Assembly (NCBI RefSeq): GCF_900100715.1 | Contig: NZ_FNCA01000004.1 | Location: 62,001 to 126,000, forward strand | Length of the DNA: 64,000 nt | Source of the DNA: Methanolobus vulcani | GTDB taxonomy: Archaea > Halobacteriota > Methanosarcinia > Methanosarcinales > Methanosarcinaceae | Direction: 5' to 3' | Part shown: positions 9,030 to 18,653 of the stretch, in pieces | How the letters are laid out: each line of letters opens with the position of its first letter | Numbering within the stretch: the first letter of the stretch is position 1 | Notes under the pieces: model-generated | Seen by the model: the letters and a program-made list of their open reading frames with translations, nothing else | Databases searched by the model: none | Told to the model about the DNA's origin: nothing | Position numbers and translations under genes: made by a program

Positions 9030-9626
9030 ATGCAAGCAAGGGGAAAACCACCTGAGAAAGAAGAGTACGCATGGATTTTAGATTATCTTCCATATGGAAG
9101 CACCGATGATAAACGCCCTTCATATCAAAAGAAACCTCTTGTCCAGGCAGTCGGAGAGAACCATTTCGTTCTGATGGAGCTTGTGCCAAAAGAAGGTAAA
9201 GTACCTGACATACAGTCAAGGGTTTATATTGGTGATGGTGACAGAGATCTTATAGACCATGTAAAACACCGCATCACATATACTGATCTTAGCCATGGAG
9301 CTCAGCTTGAGTTGCCATACATCCTGGAAATGACCGTTAAACATCACGAGGACAGGTTTGTACAATTCTTTAACGATGCACATCCAATCACAAACAGACT
9401 TCACATGCTTGAACTACTTCCGGGAATAGGGAAGAAGCTCATGTGGGCCATTATTGATGAAAGGAAAAAAGGAACTTTCAAGACCCTTGCAGAACTTCAT
9501 GAAAGGGTCGGCGGAGTGCATTCCCCCGAAAAGGTCATCGTGAACAGGATAATAGAAGAGCTGAAGGATGAGAATATCAAATACAGGCTTTTCACAACTC
9601 CATCACGCCGTCCACGTAATCACTAA
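9030..9626 (+). CDS. DUF655 family nucleic-acid binding protein
   Basis: 198 residues, conserved archaeal family of unknown function. The N-terminal half (EEYAWILDYLPYGSTDD ... AVGENHFVLMELVPK) is an OB-like beta segment; the C-terminal half has a helix-hairpin-helix motif, LLPGIGKKLMWAIIDERKKG (about 131-150), suggesting nucleic-acid binding. GGAGGG at 9015-9020 supports the ATG at 9030. Position between RNA polymerase subunit F and the 16S rRNA dimethylase suggests a role in ribosome assembly or translation; that is inference from context. Confidence 0.85.
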   Translation: MQARGKPPEKEEYAWILDYLPYGSTDDKRPSYQKKPLVQAVGENHFVLMELVPKEGKVPDIQSRVYIGDGDRDLIDHVKHRITYTDLSHGAQLELPYILEMTVKHHEDRFVQFFNDAHPITNRLHMLELLPGIGKKLMWAIIDERKKGTFKTLAELHERVGGVHSPEKVIVNRIIEELKDENIKYRLFTTPSRRPRNH

Positions 9627-9640
9627 AAGGTGTTCGTTTC

Positions 9641-10450
9641 TTGGTCTATGAGATACTCAGAAAATATGGTATCCGTGGTGGATACCATGACCAGCATTTT
9701 TTGATCGACGAAAGGATCCTTGACAGAATCGTCGATGCTGCAGACATAAAGCCTCATGAGACAGTGCTGGAAATCGGTGCAGGTATCGGAAACCTCACAG
9801 AAAGGCTAATGGCAAAAGCCGGCCATGTCATTGCAATCGAGAGGGACCCTGAACTTATTTTTGTATTAAAGGACCGTTTTGGAGAACCAGAGAATTTCAC
9901 GCTCATACATGGAGATGTGCTTGAAGTTGACCTCCCGCCTTTTGACAAAGTTGTTGCTAATCTTCCTTACTCAATCTCATCTGAGATCACATTCAAGTTA
10001 TTCAAATACGATTTTAAACTGGCAATCCTGATGTACCAGTACGAATTCGCACAGAGACTGGTAGCCCACGCCAATTCTAAAGATTACAGCCGCCTGTCAG
10101 TCAATGCACACTATTTTGCAGACACTTCAATGATAATGAAAATACCAAGAGGAGCATTCTCACCTCCTCCAGAAGTGCTTTCAGCTGTTGTTGAGATTAA
10201 ACCACGCCCTGCTCATTTTGAAGTTCTGGAAGAGAAGTATTTCCTTGATTTTGTCACTGCGGTTTTCGGACAGAGACGAAAGAAGATGAGAAATTCTATA
10301 TTAAGAAATAAGCAGCTTCTGGGCATTGATGACATGAAGGATTTCATAAATGAGTTACCGCAGGAATTGCTTGATAAAAGACCGGAAAATCTTGAACCGG
10401 AACAATTCGCAGAACTTGCGAATATAATGTTCAGGCATAAAGAAAAATGA
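9641..10450 (+). CDS. rsmA: 16S rRNA dimethyladenosine transferase (RsmA/KsgA/Dim1)
   Basis: 269 residues. The SAM-binding motif EIGAGIGNLTERL lies near residues 45-57, the catalytic NLPYSISS near 108-115, and the C-terminal FGQRRKKMRNSI segment is family specific. The enzyme dimethylates two adjacent adenosines in helix 45 of 16S rRNA and doubles as a late assembly checkpoint. The start is TTG at 9641, with AAAGGTG at the right distance upstream and only 14 bases after the DUF655 stop; no ATG gives the full N-terminus. Confidence 0.94.
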   Translation: MVYEILRKYGIRGGYHDQHFLIDERILDRIVDAADIKPHETVLEIGAGIGNLTERLMAKAGHVIAIERDPELIFVLKDRFGEPENFTLIHGDVLEVDLPPFDKVVANLPYSISSEITFKLFKYDFKLAILMYQYEFAQRLVAHANSKDYSRLSVNAHYFADTSMIMKIPRGAFSPPPEVLSAVVEIKPRPAHFEVLEEKYFLDFVTAVFGQRRKKMRNSILRNKQLLGIDDMKDFINELPQELLDKRPENLEPEQFAELANIMFRHKEK

Positions 10451-10459
10451 TATTCATCC

Positions 10460-11059
10460 ATGGTTACAATTGAACACAGAAATGCAAAGGTCAAATTGGC
10501 CGAGCAGGTTTATGAACCCGCTGAAGATTCCTATTTACTGGCAGATACTGCTCTTGACCTTGTTAAAGATTGTATGAGCATTCTGGAGATTGGAACAGGA
10601 ACTGGTTTTGTTTCTGCTGTCCTGAAAGCTAACAGGAATATCAGCCTTATAGCTACAGAGATCAGTCCCATCGCTGCAAAATGTGCGAAGTCAAACGGAA
10701 TAGATGTTATAAGAACTGACATGTTTGCCGGTCTGATAGAAAAAAAGCAATTTGACGTTGTGTTATTCAACCCTCCTTATCTCCCTACATCTGAAGATGA
10801 AAAAGTACCCGGGTGGCTTAACTATGCATTCGATGGCGGCGTAGACGGACGGAAGGACGTAGAACCCTTTATGCAACAGGTTAGCAACTATCTCAAACCT
10901 CATGGATTTATTCTTATGCTTATATCATCACTTACAGGCATAGATGAAGTTATTGAGAAGATGAGAAAATACTCATTCAATGCACAAGTGATTGCCAGCG
11001 AAAAATGCTCTTTTGAAAAGCTGGTAATTATCATGGCAAGTGCAACGAATAACGAATAG
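10460..11059 (+). CDS. HemK2/Mtq2-type protein N5-glutamine methyltransferase (class I SAM)
   Basis: 199 residues. EIGTGTGFVSAVL near residue 35 is the SAM-binding motif I, and NPPYLPT near residue 102 is the NPPY catalytic signature of N-methyltransferases acting on planar amide or amino nitrogen. EPAEDSYLLAD at the N-terminus is typical of the archaeal/eukaryotic HemK2 (Mtq2) group, which methylates the GGQ glutamine of release factor aRF1. It starts 9 bases after the rsmA stop and is probably co-transcribed. Confidence 0.88.
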   Translation: MVTIEHRNAKVKLAEQVYEPAEDSYLLADTALDLVKDCMSILEIGTGTGFVSAVLKANRNISLIATEISPIAAKCAKSNGIDVIRTDMFAGLIEKKQFDVVLFNPPYLPTSEDEKVPGWLNYAFDGGVDGRKDVEPFMQQVSNYLKPHGFILMLISSLTGIDEVIEKMRKYSFNAQVIASEKCSFEKLVIIMASATNNE

Positions 11060-11167
11060 AATGTCAGCACTCATTTGTATAGTCTGGTATTATATAATAT
11101 GTTTGCATAAAATACCATCACGATTTCTCTCTTGAAATTGGCCATCGCAAGGGAATAACTGGTAGAA

Positions 11168-13837
11168 ATGATTAAAGCTATAATTCTCAACTTTACAGAA
11201 AAAAGTCATGACCGACTTAAAGGTGAACTAGAGGAGATGCACCATGAGTTTTCCATATATCACATGGACAATGGAAAGCCGGAAATTCCTGTATATGGAA
11301 ATGACTTAGTATTTATTGCCAGAGTTGAGAACAATGATCAGAAATACATAAAAGAAGCAATCGAAATTTCATCCGCCAGCAACTCACCGGTCCTTTTTAT
11401 AATATCAAACCCTGATGAACTCTTCTTTGAAACAATTGCTGATAAAGAAAATGTATGGTACATTAAAGAACCATATATTACAACTGAACTTAAACATATA
11501 CTTGAGCATCTCGGTTCTCTGCTTGAGAAAAAAGAAGACCAGTTCCGCCTGATAGCAGAAAATGTAAATGATGCCATTTTTGTAATGGATATAGCAGGAA
11601 ACTTTTCTTATTTCAGTCCCTCCATAAAAAATATCTCAGGTTTTACGCAGGAAGAAGCTGTTAAGAAGAATCTTTCAGGATGGATAACAAAAGAATCCTA
11701 CGAATATTGTATTGACCTTATTAATCATTTCGCCATAGAATTGAGCAAAGGGATTGTAAATGTACCACCGACTTTTGAAATCGAACTCATATGCAAAAAC
11801 TCAGAGATCATATGGGTAGAACTTACTGTAAGTCCTGTTGTCGATTCGAATAACAATTTCAAGCATTTCATAGGAGTTATCCGCGACATCAACTCCAGGA
11901 AAAACGCAGAAGAACGTTTCAGAATAGCCGCACAATGCGTAAGTGATCTGATATATGAATGGGACATGAAAAATGACAACATGGAATGGTTTGGAGATAT
12001 TGATGAACACCTTGGCTATGAACCGGGGAAAATAAAAGGAACAATTGACTCATGGTCCAAACATGTCCATCCTGATGATCTCCCTGGTGTAACGGAGAAA
12101 ATCAATAAATATCGTTTGAATGGTGAGAGTTTCGATGCCGAATACAGGATGATAACCAAAGATGAAAAAATCAAATACTGGATCGAGCATGGCCTTCCAG
12201 TTTATGATAGAGATAACAGAAAAATTCTAAGAACCATTGGTGTCTGCTCCGATATTACTGAACGAAAAGAAATCGAGAATGCTTTGAAAAAGAGCGAAGA
12301 GATGTTCAGGCTCATAGCAGAGAATGCCAATGATGTGATATGGATGATGAATGAGAATGGAGAACTCCTATACGTCAGTCCTTCTGTTCAGAAACTAAGA
12401 GGATATACTCCGGAGGAGATATTTGAACTATCCATTGAAAAAAGAATTGCAAATGAATCCGGTGTTCAGGCAATGAAGCATTGGAATTATTTTTTTCAGA
12501 ATTTCAAAAAAGGCATAGTTCCTGATATATCCCAAAAACTAGAAGTTGAGCAGCCATGCAAAGATGGATCCACTGTCTGGACTGAAATGCACATCAATCC
12601 GATACTTGATGGTGAAGGCAATTTCAGATATTTCCTTGGAATTACCCGTGACATCAGTGAACGGAAAAAGAGTGAGCAGGAACTAATGAAACAAAAGAAT
12701 ATGCTTGACAGCATTTTCGACCTTGCACCTATACCCATGCTACTTCTCAATGAAGATGCAATTGTAGAGAATATGAATAACGCATGTGTAGAGATGTTAC
12801 AGCGGAAAAAGGAAGACATGCCTGGGCTTAAAGCCGGAGAAGTTTTCGACTGCATAAATTCAGTAAAAGGAGAAGGTTGCGGAACTAATAAAGAATGTAT
12901 CAAATGTATCTTTAATGATTCAGCCATTGAGACATTCAAAACTAAAAAGAATATTCATAAAAGGGAAGGTAAAACTGCCATACTTAACCCGACAGGTAAA
13001 GCTATTCAACTTAATGTGCTGGTTTCAACTGCATATATAGAAATTCCTGATGAACCAAAGATAGTTGTCAGCGTAGAAGACATCACTGCAAGGAAAATGG
13101 CAGAGAAAGCAACAATACTTTCAAAGCTCGAAGCAGAACAAGCTAATCGTACAAAAAGTGAATTCCTGGCAACCATGAGTCATGAACTCAGAACACCACT
13201 AAATGCGATCATAGGCTATTCGCAGATGCTTCAGGAAACTAATTTTGGAAATATGACAGAAAAACAGCAACGTTTTGCAAACCATATTTCTACAAGTGGA
13301 AAGCACCTTCTGGAGCTTATTAATGATATTCTAGACCTTTCAAAAATAGAAGCAGGAAAAATGGATCTTTACATGGAAACCTTTGATGTTAATGAAGTAC
13401 TAAAGAATGTTTACAACATAATCGACCCACTCGCTGTAAAGAAAAATATAGAGCTTAATTTTGAAATTGACAAGGACATTTCCATATATGCCGATAAAGT
13501 CAGGTTCAAGCAGATACTCTACAACCTTATGAGCAATGCAATCAAATTCACACCAAACAGCGGGCATGTTACAGCAAAGATTAGCACAAATGAAAGTTAT
13601 TTAAAAATATCAGTCATTGATGATGGGATAGGAATTTCTCTGGAAGAACAGAAAAAACTCTTTACACCATTCTATCAGGCAGATTCTTCAACAGCAAGAG
13701 AATACCAGGGTACAGGTCTTGGTCTGTCAATTGTGAAAAAAATGGTTGAACTTCATGGAGGCACTATTGCTATGGAAAGTGAAGTCGGAAAAGGAAGTAC
13801 ATTTACTTTCACATTACCCATAAAAAAAAATAAATAA
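11168..13837 (+). CDS. Soluble multi-PAS sensor histidine kinase
   Basis: 889 residues, no membrane segment or signal peptide seen. Residues 1-115 look like a degenerate receiver-like domain without the aspartate pair. Four PAS/PAC repeats follow: about 120-245 ([17 protein letters not shown]), 245-370 ([16 protein letters not shown]), 375-500 ([16 protein letters not shown]) and 510-645 ([16 protein letters not shown]). The kinase core has the phosphoacceptor in [20 protein letters not shown] (His about 672), N box [10 protein letters not shown]1 DDGIGIS and G2 GTGLGLSI. The third PAS repeat contains ordinary residues, while the fourth has a Cys-rich stretch ([19 protein letters not shown]), which could bind a metal or sense redox state. 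It converges on korB. The cognate regulator is not adjacent; a response regulator lies 4 kb further on. Confidence 0.93.
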   Translation: MIKAIILNFTEKSHDRLKGELEEMHHEFSIYHMDNGKPEIPVYGNDLVFIARVENNDQKYIKEAIEISSASNSPVLFIISNPDELFFETIADKENVWYIKEPYITTELKHILEHLGSLLEKKEDQFRLIAENVNDAIFVMDIAGNFSYFSPSIKNISGFTQEEAVKKNLSGWITKESYEYCIDLINHFAIELSKGIVNVPPTFEIELICKNSEIIWVELTVSPVVDSNNNFKHFIGVIRDINSRKNAEERFRIAAQCVSDLIYEWDMKNDNMEWFGDIDEHLGYEPGKIKGTIDSWSKHVHPDDLPGVTEKINKYRLNGESFDAEYRMITKDEKIKYWIEHGLPVYDRDNRKILRTIGVCSDITERKEIENALKKSEEMFRLIAENANDVIWMMNENGELLYVSPSVQKLRGYTPEEIFELSIEKRIANESGVQAMKHWNYFFQNFKKGIVPDISQKLEVEQPCKDGSTVWTEMHINPILDGEGNFRYFLGITRDISERKKSEQELMKQKNMLDSIFDLAPIPMLLLNEDAIVENMNNACVEMLQRKKEDMPGLKAGEVFDCINSVKGEGCGTNKECIKCIFNDSAIETFKTKKNIHKREGKTAILNPTGKAIQLNVLVSTAYIEIPDEPKIVVSVEDITARKMAEKATILSKLEAEQANRTKSEFLATMSHELRTPLNAIIGYSQMLQETNFGNMTEKQQRFANHISTSGKHLLELINDILDLSKIEAGKMDLYMETFDVNEVLKNVYNIIDPLAVKKNIELNFEIDKDISIYADKVRFKQILYNLMSNAIKFTPNSGHVTAKISTNESYLKISVIDDGIGISLEEQKKLFTPFYQADSSTAREYQGTGLGLSIVKKMVELHGGTIAMESEVGKGSTFTFTLPIKKNK

Positions 13838-13855
13838 CGGCTTATACGAAGCCGT
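13837..13855. terminator. Bidirectional terminator hairpin between convergent kinase and korB
   Basis: ACGGCTT (13837-13843) pairs perfectly with AAGCCGT (13849-13855) around a 5-base loop, flanked on the left by a run of A (T on the minus strand). It overlaps the last codons of korB and begins in the stop codon of the kinase gene, a compact arrangement for two converging genes. Confidence 0.55.
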
Positions 13856-14696
13856 CTATAAGATCATTCACTTTTTCTGGTGCAGGCTTATTCTTGTAAA
13901 GCGGACCTGATCTAAGAACATCAAGATAATCCCCAAAAGTTGGTTTTTCATTAACATAGAAAACACCAAGAGGAATCTTTTCACCCCATTCCATAGACTT
14001 TTCGAATGCTTTCACACGATTATTAAGTTCATAACCAGTATCTTCCATTTCATATACTCTTTCAGAATACCACTTGAAAGTGTTCAGCTTATTGAAAGAT
14101 ACACATGGCTGAAGCACATCAACAAGTGAAAGACCTTTGTGCTCAATGGCCTTTTCGATCAGGGATGTTAAATGTGATACCTTTCCGGCATATCCACGGG
14201 CCACAAAAGAACAATCCAGGGATATAGCCAATGAAAGCGGATTCAGTGGCATGTTAAACACTCCATGGGTCTGTACTTTTGTCTTCATACCTATCTCACT
14301 TGTAGGCGATGCCTGCCCTTTTGTAAGTCCATAAATCTGATTGTCGTGAACAATCATGGTTATATCCGGATTTCTCCTGACGGTATGCAGGAAATGATTG
14401 CCGCCTTCACCATAACAATCCCCATCACCTGTCACTGCAATAACAGTAAGTTCATGGTTGGCTATCTTGGCACCTGTTGCAGGCGGGAGTGAGCGACCAT
14501 GAAGTCCGTTGAAACCATTGCAATTGAGATAATGCGGGGTTTTGCTTGACTGACCGATACCTGATGCCACAAGTACTTCATGAGGCGAGCGACCAAGGTT
14601 TACAAGTGCCTGTTTAATGGCCTTGAGAATTCCAAAATTACCACATCCCGGACACCATGCAGTTTCAAAGTTACCATAATCTTCTATGCTGACCAT
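13842..14696 (-). CDS. korB: 2-oxoacid:ferredoxin oxidoreductase, beta subunit
   Basis: 284 residues. WCPGCGNFGILKAI at the N-terminus carries the first cluster cysteines (Cys15, Cys18), and the TPP-binding motif is GDGDCYGEGGNHFLHTVRR followed by DNQIYGLTKGQASPT. The beta subunit binds thiamine pyrophosphate and one [4Fe-4S] cluster and hands electrons from oxidative decarboxylation of a 2-oxoacid to ferredoxin. The start directly abuts the stop of the alpha gene, whose tail contains an AGGAGGTGATC ribosome site. Substrate (2-oxoglutarate, pyruvate or branched-chain) cannot be told from sequence by eye; the kor name is provisional. Confidence 0.9.
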   Translation of the reverse strand: MVSIEDYGNFETAWCPGCGNFGILKAIKQALVNLGRSPHEVLVASGIGQSSKTPHYLNCNGFNGLHGRSLPPATGAKIANHELTVIAVTGDGDCYGEGGNHFLHTVRRNPDITMIVHDNQIYGLTKGQASPTSEIGMKTKVQTHGVFNMPLNPLSLAISLDCSFVARGYAGKVSHLTSLIEKAIEHKGLSLVDVLQPCVSFNKLNTFKWYSERVYEMEDTGYELNNRVKAFEKSMEWGEKIPLGVFYVNEKPTFGDYLDVLRSGPLYKNKPAPEKVNDLIDGFV

Positions 14697-16424
14697 TCAG
14701 ATCACCTCCTTTTCCTTAAGGGCAGCAATTATGAACTCCGGACTGAAAGGTTCACCATCAAACCGAAGAATATTTTCAGTTATCTTCACATCAGCCTCAA
14801 GCTTGAGATGACGAGAAAACTGACATGTTGAATTATTCTCAACACATACCGTCTTTTTGGCTTTAGAGAGAAGTTTTTTTGTTGCTTCTACTGGTAGCGG
14901 ATGAATATGAGTGAAATGAATAAGATTTACCGATTTGCCTTTAGCTGTCAGAATATCCACCACCTCTGCAAGAGGACCATAGGTTGAACCCCATCCAATG
15001 AGCGATGTTGAAGCATTCGGATTTCCATAGACCTTAGCAACAGATATCTCATCACGGAGAACTTCCAGTTTCTTCATGCGTTTGTCATTCATTTTAATAC
15101 GGTTTTCCGCATCCTCACAGATGTGACCGAACTCATCATGCTCGTCACTGTCTGATAGGACAAGCACACCTTCCTGACCAGGAAGAGCACGCGGAGAGAT
15201 TCCAAGAGGGGTCAGTTTGTAACGTTTGTATTCTTCTTTTTTAGTCCTTAATTCAGAATCAGAAAGAAGGTGACGTTCCACAGTTATTTTGGAGGGGTCA
15301 AACCTCTTTGATGTGAAAAGTGAATCTGCCAGATACTGGTCACTCAAAACGAAAACAGGAATCTGGTATTTATCAGCGATATTGAAGGCTTCAGCAGTCA
15401 GATAGAAACACTCCTCCGGAGTTCCTGGTGCGAGTATACACCTTGGGAACTCACCCTGTGCAGCGGTCAGAACGAACTGAAGGTCGCCCTGCTCAGTCAT
15501 AGTTGGAAGACCTGTTGCAGGACCCGGACGCTGACATAGGAAAATAACAGCCGGGGTTTCTGTCATGCCTGCCAGTCCTAAAGCTTCGGCCATAAGAGCG
15601 AATCCACCACCTGAAGTAGTGGTCATGGAACGGGCTCCTGCATAGGAAGCACCAAGTACCATGTTAAGTGCTGCAAGCTCATCTTCTGCCTGCTCTACAA
15701 CAGCATTGAATTTATCCGCATTTGCAGCCACATATGTCATGACACCTGTAGAAGGCGTCATTGGATAGGCCGACAGGAACTGCACTCCTGCAGCAAGAGC
15801 ACCGAGACCAACTGCCTCGTTACCGCTTATGAGCATCATATTTTCCTTTTCACCCGGATCACTTACAGAGAACTTACAACCTCCCGGATAGTGCTCCTTG
15901 ACATGATCATAGCCTGCCCTTGCAGCATTGATATTTTTCTGTATAATCTCTTCACCTTTCTTTTTGAAAGAAGCTTTCAGTATTTCCTCAAGGTCAGACA
16001 TATCCAGACACAGAAGACCAATCACAGCACCCATGGAAACCGAATTAGAATATATTTTATCACCGCAAACATCCTTTGCGATCTCCAGCATGGGAACATG
16101 GAATATAGATTCAGATGAACTGTTGACTTTGACAACATCAGCATCAACAACCACAACACCATCCTTTACTTCAGAGAGGTGTTTGTCAATGGACTGAGAA
16201 TCCAGCGCAAGTAGCAGATCCACGCTTTCAGTCATTGCAGCTATTGGAGAATCGCTTATGCGAATCTTGAATGTGTTGTGCCCACCACGTACTCTTGAAA
16301 GATAGTACTGCGTTGCAAAAACATGGAATCCACTTTTCTTTAGCGTCTTGGCAAGAGCCATGCCGGTGGTCTGAAGACCCTGTCCGGCTGCACCCCCTAC
16401 TTTGATATTAAGATCTATGTTCAC
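14697..16424 (-). CDS. korA: 2-oxoacid:ferredoxin oxidoreductase, fused gamma-alpha subunit
   Basis: 575 residues. Residues 1-180 are the gamma-type domain (KVGGAAGQGLQTTGMAL; LSRVRGGHNTFKIRI). Residues from about 195 are the alpha domain with FLSAYPMTPSTGVMTYVAAN, the family YPxTPS substrate-binding motif, and QRPGPATGLPTMTEQGDL. The gamma-alpha fusion with a separate beta gene and no ferredoxin-like delta subunit is the two-subunit OFOR type. The start is GTG at 16422-16424. Read toward the left with korB immediately after it. Confidence 0.9.
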   Translation of the reverse strand: MNIDLNIKVGGAAGQGLQTTGMALAKTLKKSGFHVFATQYYLSRVRGGHNTFKIRISDSPIAAMTESVDLLLALDSQSIDKHLSEVKDGVVVVDADVVKVNSSSESIFHVPMLEIAKDVCGDKIYSNSVSMGAVIGLLCLDMSDLEEILKASFKKKGEEIIQKNINAARAGYDHVKEHYPGGCKFSVSDPGEKENMMLISGNEAVGLGALAAGVQFLSAYPMTPSTGVMTYVAANADKFNAVVEQAEDELAALNMVLGASYAGARSMTTTSGGGFALMAEALGLAGMTETPAVIFLCQRPGPATGLPTMTEQGDLQFVLTAAQGEFPRCILAPGTPEECFYLTAEAFNIADKYQIPVFVLSDQYLADSLFTSKRFDPSKITVERHLLSDSELRTKKEEYKRYKLTPLGISPRALPGQEGVLVLSDSDEHDEFGHICEDAENRIKMNDKRMKKLEVLRDEISVAKVYGNPNASTSLIGWGSTYGPLAEVVDILTAKGKSVNLIHFTHIHPLPVEATKKLLSKAKKTVCVENNSTCQFSRHLKLEADVKITENILRFDGEPFSPEFIIAALKEKEVI

Positions 16425-16798
16425 GATAATCCCCTTTTACGATTTGTATCAGATCTGGAAGTGATGACTGAAAATCCCTCCACAAGAGATCTTTGTGTAT
16501 CACTTACAACCGAAATATGTTCTAAACACTAATTGGAAAACTGCTTGTTGAAACAGTTTGTCTTATCCAATCCCACGTTATTTTTTGAGGTTAATATATA
16601 AAAACATTCGCAAAAAACGGCATATAACTATTCAGAAATTCGCCAGTGAATCAATTTTTACACATTTACGATGTTGTATCAATCTGTTACAAAAAGTAAC
16701 TACTGGAAACCTCTCGAGAATATATTTATATAATATATTATCCTTAATAATATATAATTCATTGAAAGTTGATGATTATACTATCTGACGTGATATAA
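16425..16798. promoter_or_regulatory. 374-base divergent promoter region between korA and the KaiC-like gene
   Basis: No gene seen. A TATA-like element at 16717-16736 (ATATATTTATATAATATATT) is the likely promoter of the KaiC-like gene. A second symmetrical element near 16582-16592 (AATATATAAAA) could serve either strand. A small inverted repeat, AAACTG...CAGTTT, lies around 16537-16557. The long A/T-rich leader is otherwise featureless. Confidence 0.45.
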
Positions 16799-17596
16799 AT
16801 GGAAAGAATGCCCACTGGAATAGCAAACCTTGATAAAAAAATTAGTGGCGGTTATCCGAAAGGTAAAGGAATTCTTATCACAGGAGTCCCGGGTGCCGGG
16901 AAAACCATTTTTGGACTACACTTTCTGCATAAATCATGTATGGACGGCAAGAAATGCGTAATGGTCGCAACTGAAGAGACTCCGGAAGACGTATTGGAGC
17001 AGGCTGCAATGCTGGGACTTGGATTAGAGTCATTTATTGAGAAAGGACAGCTTGTTATTAAACAGGTCATTGAGTTCAGAACCAGAACAATTGCCAGGGG
17101 AGCTCATCTTGTTGACGACTTCAGTGATACAGAGATTGATATTATTGAAGAGACACACCTTGACAGGTATATCAAACCAGATCAGGAAGGCTTCAACATT
17201 GAAGAGATAGACCTCATAGACCTTGTAAGGCTTATACCTGAAGGAACAGATGTGGCTGTCATTGACAATATTGGTGTGCTCGCATTTGGCCTTACACCAA
17301 AGGAGTTCAGAGATAAATTTGATACCATAAACCGTTTGCTTGCAAAACAGAAAACAACAACTCTTTACATTATGGATGAAGCTGCATATGAGATGACACA
17401 CAAGATAGCAGACTATTCTACCTATGGTGCTGTCAAGCTTATGGTTAAAGAGAATCCATATACCGGCAAGAATGAACGCTTCCTTAGCATACCAAAGATG
17501 CGAAGTACAAAAATATCACTTGATATTACAATATTTGACATAACTTCTGCCGGAATCAGCCTTAAGGGTTCAAAGGCCAAACTTGTTGAGCTCTGA
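16799..17596 (+). CDS. KaiC-like RecA-superfamily ATPase
   Basis: 265 residues, a single KaiC/RadA-like ATPase domain. Walker A is GVPGAGKT (residues 29-36), a glutamate-rich ATEETPEDVLEQA follows strand 2, and the Walker B strand is VAVIDNIG near 150-157. No second KaiC domain and no DNA-binding extension. Such proteins in methanogens are of unknown function and often sit beside signal-transduction genes; here the next gene is a response regulator (220 bases downstream, same strand). Not RadA or RadB: the N-terminal HhH domain and the characteristic recombinase loops are absent. Confidence 0.85.
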   Translation: MERMPTGIANLDKKISGGYPKGKGILITGVPGAGKTIFGLHFLHKSCMDGKKCVMVATEETPEDVLEQAAMLGLGLESFIEKGQLVIKQVIEFRTRTIARGAHLVDDFSDTEIDIIEETHLDRYIKPDQEGFNIEEIDLIDLVRLIPEGTDVAVIDNIGVLAFGLTPKEFRDKFDTINRLLAKQKTTTLYIMDEAAYEMTHKIADYSTYGAVKLMVKENPYTGKNERFLSIPKMRSTKISLDITIFDITSAGISLKGSKAKLVEL

Positions 17597-17755
17597 TCAG
17601 GCCTGCTTTTTTACCACATAACCAAAATTTAGATTTGCAACTGTTTTTTTAGATATTTCAGTATTTTACCTTAAAAAGCATTAGCTATATATAATAAAAA
17701 CTGAAATATATAATTAATCTGAAAAATAGTAGTGACTATCCCAATAAAACGCACC

Positions 17756-17771
17756 AGGAGACCTTACCATT
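17756..17771 (+). promoter_or_regulatory. Ribosome binding site pointing to an ATT start codon
   Basis: AGGAG at 17756-17760 is followed by eight bases and then ATT at 17769-17771. The same eight-base spacing separates the Shine-Dalgarno motif and the start codon of fwdF, of the DUF169 gene at 29066 and of the unknown gene starting at 21023. The next in-frame ATG (17817) would remove the conserved acidic pair of the receiver domain. Confidence 0.6.
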
Positions 17772-18629
17772 ACTCTTACCGATAATCCAAAAATACTCGT
17801 TGTTGACGATGAGATCATGAACATAGAGTTGCTCAAGGCATATCTTGAAGATGATTACTCAGTTATATCAGCCACAAATGGCAGAGATGCACTGGACCTA
17901 GTGCCAACGGAAAAACCCGATGTCATTCTTCTTGATGTCATGATGCCAGACCTTAACGGATATCAGGTATGTGAAACATTAAAAGGTGATCCTGAAACGC
18001 AATTTATCCCTGTGATAATGGTCACTGCACTTTCCGGTAGAGATGACTGGATCGCAGGTATTGAGGCAGGTGCGGATGAGTTCCTCACAAAGCCAGTGAA
18101 CAAGATGGAGCTTCTAACACGTATCACTTCATTATTGAAATTGAAGAAGATGCACTATGACCTACTTGAGGAAAGAGATAAACTCAATCTGCAGAACAAG
18201 ATCAGATCAGTACTTACACAGATAATCCCTACGTTACTTCGCACGCTTCCGGCAGAACAGAAAAGTGTCGTCATACACCAGATGATCGACATGGTGGTTG
18301 AAGCTATTCTTGAGAATACCGATCCGGAAGAACGTGGAGACGGACATGAAGGAATAGGAGATATCTGCTGCAATATCATCAACCAGCTGGGTGCTAATTT
18401 TGATAACGAGTCAGGAGAGAATGAAAACACAGCATTCCTTATCAAAGGAAACGTGTGTCCGTGGGGAAAAGAAGAAGCTCAGCTCAACCCCATATTATGT
18501 ACTCTTTCAAGGGGAATATTCTCAAGAATAATTGATATATACGGACAGGACCTTGAGGTCGATGTGCTCGAAACCATGGGAAATGGGGACGAGCAGTGCC
18601 TATTCCAGTTAAATAAAATAGAATATTGA
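17769..18629 (+). CDS. Response regulator with methanogen-type output domain
   Basis: With an ATT start the protein is 286 residues. A receiver domain occupies residues 7-125: acidic pair Asp13-Asp14 in ILVVDDE, phosphoacceptor Asp56 in VILLDVMMPD, and a TKPVNK lysine near 106. A helical linker follows, then an output domain with GNVCPWG and NPILCTLSRGIFSRI, which I recognise as the methanogen output domain found behind many methanogen receivers. The frame is open only from 17748 (TAA at 17745-17747) and contains no ATG, GTG, TTG or CTG before the acidic pair; ATT at 17769 is placed exactly behind AGGAG. If the ATG at 17817 were used the receiver would be dead. The upstream neighbour is the KaiC-like ATPase. 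Confidence 0.85.
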   Translation: MTLTDNPKILVVDDEIMNIELLKAYLEDDYSVISATNGRDALDLVPTEKPDVILLDVMMPDLNGYQVCETLKGDPETQFIPVIMVTALSGRDDWIAGIEAGADEFLTKPVNKMELLTRITSLLKLKKMHYDLLEERDKLNLQNKIRSVLTQIIPTLLRTLPAEQKSVVIHQMIDMVVEAILENTDPEERGDGHEGIGDICCNIINQLGANFDNESGENENTAFLIKGNVCPWGKEEAQLNPILCTLSRGIFSRIIDIYGQDLEVDVLETMGNGDEQCLFQLNKIEY

Positions 18630-18653
18630 ATATTAGATAAGATCCAATATTCT
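18620..18653. terminator. Inverted repeat between convergent response regulator and purE
   Basis: AGAATATTG (18620-18628) pairs perfectly with CAATATTCT (18645-18653). It spans the last codons of both convergent genes, which are only three bases apart, and may act as a shared terminator. Confidence 0.45.

Noticed and set aside
16799-17596. RadA or RadB recombinase
   Set aside because: No N-terminal helix-hairpin-helix domain and no recombinase DNA-binding loops; closer to single-domain KaiC-like proteins.
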